A stretch of DNA of 9,770 nt from JBDKFK01 sp039798745. Lineage in GTDB: Bacteria; Patescibacteriota; Microgenomatia; UBA1406; GWC2-37-13. Under the pieces are notes generated by a model, which saw only the letters and a list, made by a program, of their open reading frames with translations, was not told where the DNA came from and did no database searches. Made by a program: the position numbers and the translations under genes. Every line of letters begins with the position of its first letter. Within the stretch, counting starts at the first letter, position 1. The stretch spans positions 1 to 9,770 of the forward strand of contig JBDKFK010000042.1 of assembly GCA_039798745.1 (NCBI GenBank). The letters are read 5' to 3'. Shown one piece after another: positions 4,927-9,770 of this stretch.

Positions 4927-6429
4927 TACAAAAACTCAATTATGCAGCATAGAATCAAAACAAAAAAAATCCACAACACGGCTCTGTTATTTATCATCAT
5001 CGCGCCCATAACCATACTCTATTATGCTTCATATGTATTTGATCCGGTGCATATGGGCAACCCTTATCTGTATTTTCTGCAAATATTTGCCGACGCTATC
5101 GCCATAACTATCGTAGGCACCCTCTGGGTAACTATTCTCCTCGATATGATCCAGCCCGAATACCATAAACGCGAACTTAAGTATGATAAAAAATGGCTTG
5201 AAAAAAGCAAGGTAAAAGTAGATATACTCATTCCCGTAGCCCGTGAGCCTATTGATATTATCGAGCTCACCGTGCGCAACGCGCTGGCCATAGATTATCC
5301 TCACACTACCTATATTCTCGACGACGGAGACTCTGACGATGTCAAACGTCTTGCCCATGAGCTGAAAGTAATATATGTAGCGCGCCCTCCCCATGCCAAA
5401 TCGTTTGCCAAATCCGGCAACCTCAACTACGGTCTTAAACAGTGCAAGGGTGAATATTTTGCCGTTTTCGATGCCGATCACGCGCCAAAAAAAGAGTTTC
5501 TTACAGAACTACTTCCGTTCTTTGAAAACACCAACGTGGCCCTGGTACAGTCGCCGCAACATTACACCAATACAGACAACTTTATAGCGTCAGGTACTGC
5601 TCAGGCGCAGGAAATATTTTATAAATATGTCCAGCCGGCTAAAAATAGTTACAACGCCGCGTTCTGTGTAGGAACCAACATGGTATACCGTCGTTCTTCG
5701 ATAGATGATATCGGCGGCATAGCGATGCGCGATCATTCTGAAGATATATGGACAACCATCCTCATACACGAAAAAGGTTATGAGTCGGTATTTTATAACA
5801 AAGTTCTGGCCGAAGGACGCGCACCTGAGTCGATCCCTTCATTCTTCCGTCAGCAGAATAGATGGGCACGTGGAGGCTTTACACTCTTTTTTACACACAA
5901 TCCTCTCTTTATCCGATCGCTGAGCATAGACCAAAGATTGCAGTATTTTTTCTCCAACATACACTACTTCAGCGCGTTCGCAGTACTCATATATCTCCTT
6001 TTGCCTCTTATGTACCTGCTGTTTAATCTGCATCCTATGGACGTAAAGCACAACAATGGCTGGCTTGCTCATTACCTTCCGTATTTTATTACGGTATATT
6101 TTTTGCCCTGGTTTCTGTTGGGTACACTCAAACTTTCGACAATAAGCACCTCTATTGCCAGCTTCGCGCCCTATCTGCAGGCTTTTATTTCTGTATTCCT
6201 GAAAAATAAATATCAGTGGGTAGCAACCGAATCAAAAAAAGTCTCATTCAACGTTATCATGCTCCAGATCTGGCCGCACGTATTTTTTATTGTGCTGTCT
6301 CTTCTGGCAATCGCGGTTGGATGGTATAACCCCGAAGATGTAATGACCACTATGGTTACCTCATTCTGGGTACTTATGAACTCGTATTTCCTGTTTTCCT
6401 TTGTTAAAAATGGATTAATTCAAACATAA
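4921..6429 (+). CDS. Processive GT2 beta-glycan synthase (cellulose/curdlan synthase-like), probable beta-1,3-glucan synthase
   Basis: This 502-residue enzyme has two N-terminal helices (about 22-42 and 49-73), a cytosolic GT-A domain (about 100-330) and about five C-terminal helices forming a polymer channel. All processive GT2 motifs are present: DDGDSDD (134-140), DAD (184-186), SED (273-275, catalytic-base Asp275 in place of the usual TED) and QQNRW (311-315). WVATESKK (433-440) may correspond to the gating loop. From UDP-sugar it should polymerise and translocate a beta-glycan. The neighbouring GH81 enzyme points to beta-1,3-linked glucan; a mixed beta-1,3/1,4 glucan is also possible. 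The protein ends soon after the last helix, so it has no PilZ domain, unlike BcsA. The start is uncertain: ATG 4921 is the conserved end of the repeat, ATG 4942 is the alternative, and neither has a Shine-Dalgarno. The next gene starts 2 nt after its stop. Confidence 0.92.
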   Translation: MTYKNSIMQHRIKTKKIHNTALLFIIIAPITILYYASYVFDPVHMGNPYLYFLQIFADAIAITIVGTLWVTILLDMIQPEYHKRELKYDKKWLEKSKVKVDILIPVAREPIDIIELTVRNALAIDYPHTTYILDDGDSDDVKRLAHELKVIYVARPPHAKSFAKSGNLNYGLKQCKGEYFAVFDADHAPKKEFLTELLPFFENTNVALVQSPQHYTNTDNFIASGTAQAQEIFYKYVQPAKNSYNAAFCVGTNMVYRRSSIDDIGGIAMRDHSEDIWTTILIHEKGYESVFYNKVLAEGRAPESIPSFFRQQNRWARGGFTLFFTHNPLFIRSLSIDQRLQYFFSNIHYFSAFAVLIYLLLPLMYLLFNLHPMDVKHNNGWLAHYLPYFITVYFLPWFLLGTLKLSTISTSIASFAPYLQAFISVFLKNKYQWVATESKKVSFNVIMLQIWPHVFFIVLSLLAIAVGWYNPEDVMTTMVTSFWVLMNSYFLFSFVKNGLIQT

Positions 6430-6431
6430 CT

Positions 6432-7232
6432 ATGAAACGATTTATGACCTATCTTCTCAACGGCATCTTTTTCACGACTGTTATCATGATTGCTATCTCG
6501 GTGGCAACCATCGCGCTGACACGCAAGGTGAATCAGTACCGCACGCAGTCAAGCCGCGGTATAAAAGCCACTGTTATAAAAAAAGAAGTGCCTATACTTT
6601 CATACTCTCGCGGAGTGGTAAAAAAAATCAACGCGCGCGTAGGACTTGAGGTAAAAAAGAACGCGGTACTTGCTGAGCTCGATAATCCGTCACTTCGAAG
6701 CAAGGTTGATGTTCTTGGTGCATACGAGGACAACGTTTCGGCGCAGACTGAGGCCAAAGTGGCCAAAGAAGAACTGAAAAATCTCATCATAACCGCGCCT
6801 GTCGATGGAGTAATCGCCGACGTTGCCGCTTCCGAAGGCTCACCTGTTGAGACACTCACCAAGTTCATGACCATCTACTCTAATAATAATGTTAGACTAT
6901 TAGCTCAGCTGACCGTTGATCAATATCAGATTATCCAGAAACTGCCGGAAGTAAAAGCCTACAGTCCCCGCCTGAATCAGAACTTTACGTTGAAACCTTA
7001 TATTCTCAGCCCCGACGAAAAAACGCCTGTCCAGTATGAAGAAAAAAAGATCGGTCTCTACTTCAAACTGGCCAACGAAAGTGATGCTTCAAGTCTTCTC
7101 CAGAATGAAGATCTTGATCTGCAGCTTGAGACTGCCGGAGAAAAAATAATAAAGCCGGTAGACTATTTTGTCAATTTCTGGAACGGACTTCTGCTGATGG
7201 GCGATACAGCACGAGTCACCAGACCAAATTAA
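6432..7232 (+). CDS. HlyD/Alg44-like membrane-fusion protein with split lipoyl domain
   Basis: This 266-residue protein has an N-terminal membrane anchor (about 8-30) and an outside domain. The two lipoyl half-motifs are clear: GVVKKINARVGLEVKKNAVLAEL (61-83) and ITAPVDGVIADVAASEGSPV (120-139). They are joined by only about 35 residues, so the helical hairpin is far shorter than in TolC-docking HlyD proteins. A beta-barrel-like domain (about 150-235) and a final hydrophobic NFWNGLLLMGDTARV segment follow. Such adaptors partner GT2 synthases in several exopolysaccharide systems: Alg44 for alginate and, as I recall, BgsB for the Sinorhizobium mixed-linkage glucan. A short hairpin would suit a cell without an outer membrane. 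No PilZ domain is present, unlike Alg44. Start ATGAAA lies 2 nt after the synthase stop, without a Shine-Dalgarno, which suggests translational coupling. Confidence 0.85.
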   Translation: MKRFMTYLLNGIFFTTVIMIAISVATIALTRKVNQYRTQSSRGIKATVIKKEVPILSYSRGVVKKINARVGLEVKKNAVLAELDNPSLRSKVDVLGAYEDNVSAQTEAKVAKEELKNLIITAPVDGVIADVAASEGSPVETLTKFMTIYSNNNVRLLAQLTVDQYQIIQKLPEVKAYSPRLNQNFTLKPYILSPDEKTPVQYEEKKIGLYFKLANESDASSLLQNEDLDLQLETAGEKIIKPVDYFVNFWNGLLLMGDTARVTRPN

Positions 7233-7236
7233 TACT

Positions 7237-9255
7237 ATGAAACATGCAGGTGTTATCTCTACACAATTAATTGTAGGTACCGTATTTGCTGTCATTTTGG
7301 GTCTTTTCTATTATTCACGTATAGCTACTCAGATGCCAAGCGGCATAATAACCCCTATCCCGCAAAAAATTCTTGACAGTATTACCTCCTCCGATGTTCG
7401 CGGGGCGACAACCTCAGTGGGTCATTCGCTCACTCCTGTGATATCAAACCAGTGGTTCAGCACCGTATTTTCCAAATTTCCAACCAAGCCAATGTACGCG
7501 TTCCCGCTAAGCTTTACCATATCCGACGACGGCCTGGGTTTTTCCTCGCCTGATATAAAAAAGACGGAAAATACCATATTCGCGCCATATACAGAAGATT
7601 TTACCGTTGGCCTGGAAGCCAATCTCAAGAAACCAGAAGTAACTCACGTAGGTGACTGGTCTGTTAACCTTACTCAGAAAACCTCAAAGGGAGATTCAAT
7701 CTCATACTTTTTGGCACAGGGCATTCCTTATACCTCAGTCACAAGTACAGGAAAAGAGCTTTATCTCAACATACCCAACGACTTCACCCTTACCAAAACC
7801 GATAAAACAGCAATTAAAGACAGCTCATTTAAACAGGACGCATTTGTCATAACCACACGCAATCACACCTATCTCATTGCATCGGCCGACGCGATGACAA
7901 TTAAACGTTCAAAAAAGACGCTTATTATATCGTCTACAAACCTACTTATAGCCCTTCTGGATGTGCCGGAACATGCTGAGGATTTTAAAAAACTGGTAGG
8001 TATTGATGTTAACGATACTCAGGCTAAATATGAAGTACTGGGATCATCGGTACGGACATCCTACACAATAGGCAGTAATAATATAGTCCCGCTAACAGCT
8101 CTTATGCCTCATCACACCGATCACGTAAGTAATGACCTCACAGAACTGGGCAATTATAGTACCCTGCGAGGTCCGATGAAACTTGTACGTACATCAACCT
8201 TTAGTACAAGTATTCCGTTCGAAGCACCCGCTCAATCGTTTACAAAAGCGTCTGAGGGCGTTTCTGAAATAACAGGACAGCTAAAAAAAGATGCAGCTAC
8301 ACTACTTAAGGATAAAGTTCCTGACAGTAAAGATTATTATCTGGGAACCTGGATGGGAAAAGTAACCACGCTTATTCAGCTTGCTGACACATATGGGCTA
8401 CAGAAAGAAAAACAACAGCTCATAAATGTACTTAAACCTCAGCTTATAAAAAGCATGAGTTACTTTGTCTACGATAACAAAATGACCAGTATGATTGCCA
8501 CAAAACCGGAGTTTGGCAATGAAAAACTCAATGATCATCACTTTCATTATGGATACTTTATTCGTGCAGCTGCGGTACTCGCGTCATATGACCCCACACT
8601 CATGAACGAAGTAAAAGCCGATGTTAATGAGCTTGTAGCTGACATTATGACAACCGACCGATCCACCACGCGTTATCCCTATTTGCGAAACTTCAGTGTG
8701 TTTGAAGGACATTCATGGGCTGACGGCTTTGGTGAATTTAACGATGGAACCAACCAGGAATCTTCTTCGGAGGCAATAAATGCCTGGTACGCCGTGTACT
8801 TGTGGAGTAATCTTACAAAAAATGACGCTCTCAAAAGATACGCGGCCGCGCTGTATGCTACCGAAATACAGTCCACATTTGCCTATTGGTTTGATAAAGA
8901 TGGTATCTATAGCAAGCCATACGAACATAGAATAGCCTCTATAGTATGGGGTGGCAAAGTTGATTTTGCGACATGGTTTAGCGATAGCACGAATATGAAA
9001 TACGGCATACAGCTTCTGCCTTTTACTCCCGCTTCAACCTATCTCGCGGGCCTGCCAAGCTTTGCCAATTATGAAGAAGATTTTGCCGACAGCAAGGGAG
9101 ATGTCGGAAAAGAATGGGGCGATTTATTTGTCATGTGGAAAGCTATGTACAATCCTGAAGAAGCAATGACTATGAAGGATAAGGTAACTAAGTTTGAAGG
9201 GAATAATACACGATCTAACTTTCTTCATTTTCTCTATACCGCAGAGGGGAAATAA
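7237..9255 (+). CDS. Membrane-anchored GH81 endo-beta-1,3-glucanase
   Basis: This 672-residue enzyme cleaves beta-1,3-glucan with inversion of configuration. A signal-anchor helix (about 7-27, no obvious peptidase site) is followed by a beta-rich N-terminal domain (about 60-310) and an alpha/alpha-barrel catalytic domain (about 340-670). GH81 hallmarks are intact: NDHHFHYGYF (432-441) with the catalytic-acid Asp433, GHSWADG (491-497), and NQESSSEAINAWY (506-518) with the paired Glu508 and Glu512. Length and the Asp-Glu-Glu spacing fit the family. It starts 4 nt after the membrane-fusion gene, with an ATGAAA start and no Shine-Dalgarno. A hydrolase at the end of a synthase operon parallels BcsZ in cellulose clusters, so release or trimming of the nascent polymer is the likely job. 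Feeding on environmental laminarin is an alternative, less likely given the close linkage to a synthase. Confidence 0.93.
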   Translation: MKHAGVISTQLIVGTVFAVILGLFYYSRIATQMPSGIITPIPQKILDSITSSDVRGATTSVGHSLTPVISNQWFSTVFSKFPTKPMYAFPLSFTISDDGLGFSSPDIKKTENTIFAPYTEDFTVGLEANLKKPEVTHVGDWSVNLTQKTSKGDSISYFLAQGIPYTSVTSTGKELYLNIPNDFTLTKTDKTAIKDSSFKQDAFVITTRNHTYLIASADAMTIKRSKKTLIISSTNLLIALLDVPEHAEDFKKLVGIDVNDTQAKYEVLGSSVRTSYTIGSNNIVPLTALMPHHTDHVSNDLTELGNYSTLRGPMKLVRTSTFSTSIPFEAPAQSFTKASEGVSEITGQLKKDAATLLKDKVPDSKDYYLGTWMGKVTTLIQLADTYGLQKEKQQLINVLKPQLIKSMSYFVYDNKMTSMIATKPEFGNEKLNDHHFHYGYFIRAAAVLASYDPTLMNEVKADVNELVADIMTTDRSTTRYPYLRNFSVFEGHSWADGFGEFNDGTNQESSSEAINAWYAVYLWSNLTKNDALKRYAAALYATEIQSTFAYWFDKDGIYSKPYEHRIASIVWGGKVDFATWFSDSTNMKYGIQLLPFTPASTYLAGLPSFANYEEDFADSKGDVGKEWGDLFVMWKAMYNPEEAMTMKDKVTKFEGNNTRSNFLHFLYTAEGK

Positions 9256-9261
9256 ATCATC

Positions 9262-9305
9262 AAAAAAATGGAGTGGACCGGGGGGTACAATGCTGTACCC
9301 CCTGG
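9262..9305 (-). terminator. Convergent intergenic hairpin, probable terminator
   Basis: GGGGGTACA (9281-9289) and TGTACCCCC (9294-9302) form a perfect 9-bp stem with a 4-nt loop, extendable by three pairs including a G-U (9278-9280 with 9303-9305). On the minus strand a T7 run follows (A7 at 9262-9268 on the plus strand), though 9 nt after the stem. On the plus strand there is no U-run. It sits between convergent genes and may stop both. Confidence 0.5.
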
Positions 9306-9338
9306 CCCAAACCTGCAAGAACGTTATGCTACATTGTG

Positions 9339-9770
9339 TTAGAGCCGGATGCGCCGGTTCACATACTCGACTGCAGCGGATGAGCGTTGGATGAACGCGG
9401 GCTCCAGACTCAGTCTGGCAGCGGCTTCCATAAGCTGTTCCGCGGTCGGATGCGACTGTCCTGTTTCCTTGAGCAGCCGGTCGAAGAGCCGCGTGTGCTC
9501 GTTGGACTCGGTGTAGCCGAAGTCGGCGGTCGCGAAATCGAAAGGATTGGGCTGACCGATCATCTCGGCAGCGATGCCGGATTCGGGCAGATTTTGCGCG
9601 ATCAGGTGGCGGCACAAGCCCAGCCACTCTTCATCGGCGCTAAACTCGCGCGCCACCGACAGGAGGTCGCGATCACTCGCCTCAGCGCCGGCAAGCGCGC
9701 GCAGGTTGGCGAAGATATTGCCCATGGGAAATCGCTCGGGCAGATCGGGAAGGCCAAGATCGATCTCAAC
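9339..9770 (-). CDS. C-terminal part of a GC-rich gene of unknown function (N-terminus beyond the window)
   Basis: The minus-strand frame is open from the right edge to a TAA at 9339-9341, giving at least 143 residues. An ATG at 9725 exists, but the 15 codons before it (IDLGLPDLPERFP) read as good protein, so the true start is probably outside. The visible part is helical and soluble, with many Ala, Leu and Glu residues and no membrane segment: AGAEASDRDLLSVAREF, WLGLCRHLIAQNLPESG, and PTAEQLMEAAARL near the end. I do not recognise a family. Third-position GC is clearly higher than in the glucan genes, and the gene runs towards them, so it is not part of that operon. Confidence 0.7.
   Translation of the reverse strand, partial: VEIDLGLPDLPERFPMGNIFANLRALAGAEASDRDLLSVAREFSADEEWLGLCRHLIAQNLPESGIAAEMIGQPNPFDFATADFGYTESNEHTRLFDRLLKETGQSHPTAEQLMEAAARLSLEPAFIQRSSAAVEYVNRRIRL

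Noticed and set aside
4700..4939. Minus-strand reading frame of 79 codons
   Set aside because: It is mostly the dispersed repeat read through (FAKATPGE-like peptide) and overlaps the real GT-C gene end; not a gene.
9342..9360. Hairpin GAGCCGG/CCGGTTC at the end of the minus-strand gene
   Set aside because: It lies within the last codons and has no T-run on either strand; a chance result of GC-rich coding sequence.
9124..9627. Minus-strand reading frame of 167 codons
   Set aside because: It overlaps the GH81 3' end, crosses the convergent hairpin and is the out-of-frame shadow of the GC-rich gene at 9339-9770; its Arg/His/Ser-rich translation is not protein-like.
1..9770. tRNA, rRNA, CRISPR array, transposase or prophage genes
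   Set aside because: Nothing resembling a tRNA cloverleaf, regularly spaced repeats, or recombinase motifs was seen on either strand.

Overview
This window looks like accessory DNA from an uncultivated bacterium, most plausibly a member of the Patescibacteria/CPR. The main reasons are two dispersed repeats bounded by TGTCATTGCGAG and CTCGCAATGACA, and a palindrome that encodes an FAKATPGE-like peptide when read through. I know both from memory as common in CPR and some other environmental genomes. Supporting signs are a near absence of Shine-Dalgarno sites and large PTPS/YfhO-like membrane proteins. TGA is used as a stop (1039-1041, 4806-4808), which argues against the UGA-recoded lineages. 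This placement is an inference; there is no rRNA or ribosomal gene to test it.

Left part (1-1535): the 3' tail of an upstream gene, a perfect GC-rich palindrome, and a promoter whose predicted transcription start falls on an ATG. Then come a soluble coiled-coil protein of unknown function and a polyprenyl-phosphate-hexose-synthase-like GT2 that lacks its C-terminal half. The GT2 break lies next to the first dispersed repeat.

Centre-left (1536-2599): a single-pass membrane protein of unknown function. It is richer in GC at third codon positions than the genes to its right and has the only strong ribosome binding site in the window. A structured leader and a terminator-like hairpin flank it, and a perfect 15-bp inverted repeat (1636-1650 / 2585-2599) encloses the unit like a cassette.

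Right part (2600-9255): four genes in one direction. The first is a large GT-C-like membrane glycosyltransferase. A second dispersed repeat follows; it supplies that gene's stop codon and a possible start codon of the next gene. Then come three genes only 2 and 4 nt apart: a processive GT2 of the cellulose/curdlan synthase type, a membrane-fusion (HlyD/Alg44-like) protein, and a membrane-anchored GH81 endo-beta-1,3-glucanase with its catalytic residues intact. I read this trio as a synthase-dependent exopolysaccharide system making a glucan with beta-1,3 linkages: polymerase/translocator, periplasm-side adaptor, and a trimming hydrolase comparable in role to BcsZ in cellulose operons. No PilZ domain is visible. 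This is the most interesting content of the window.

Right edge (9256-9770): a convergent intergenic hairpin, then the C-terminal part of a GC-rich minus-strand gene of unknown function that runs off the window.
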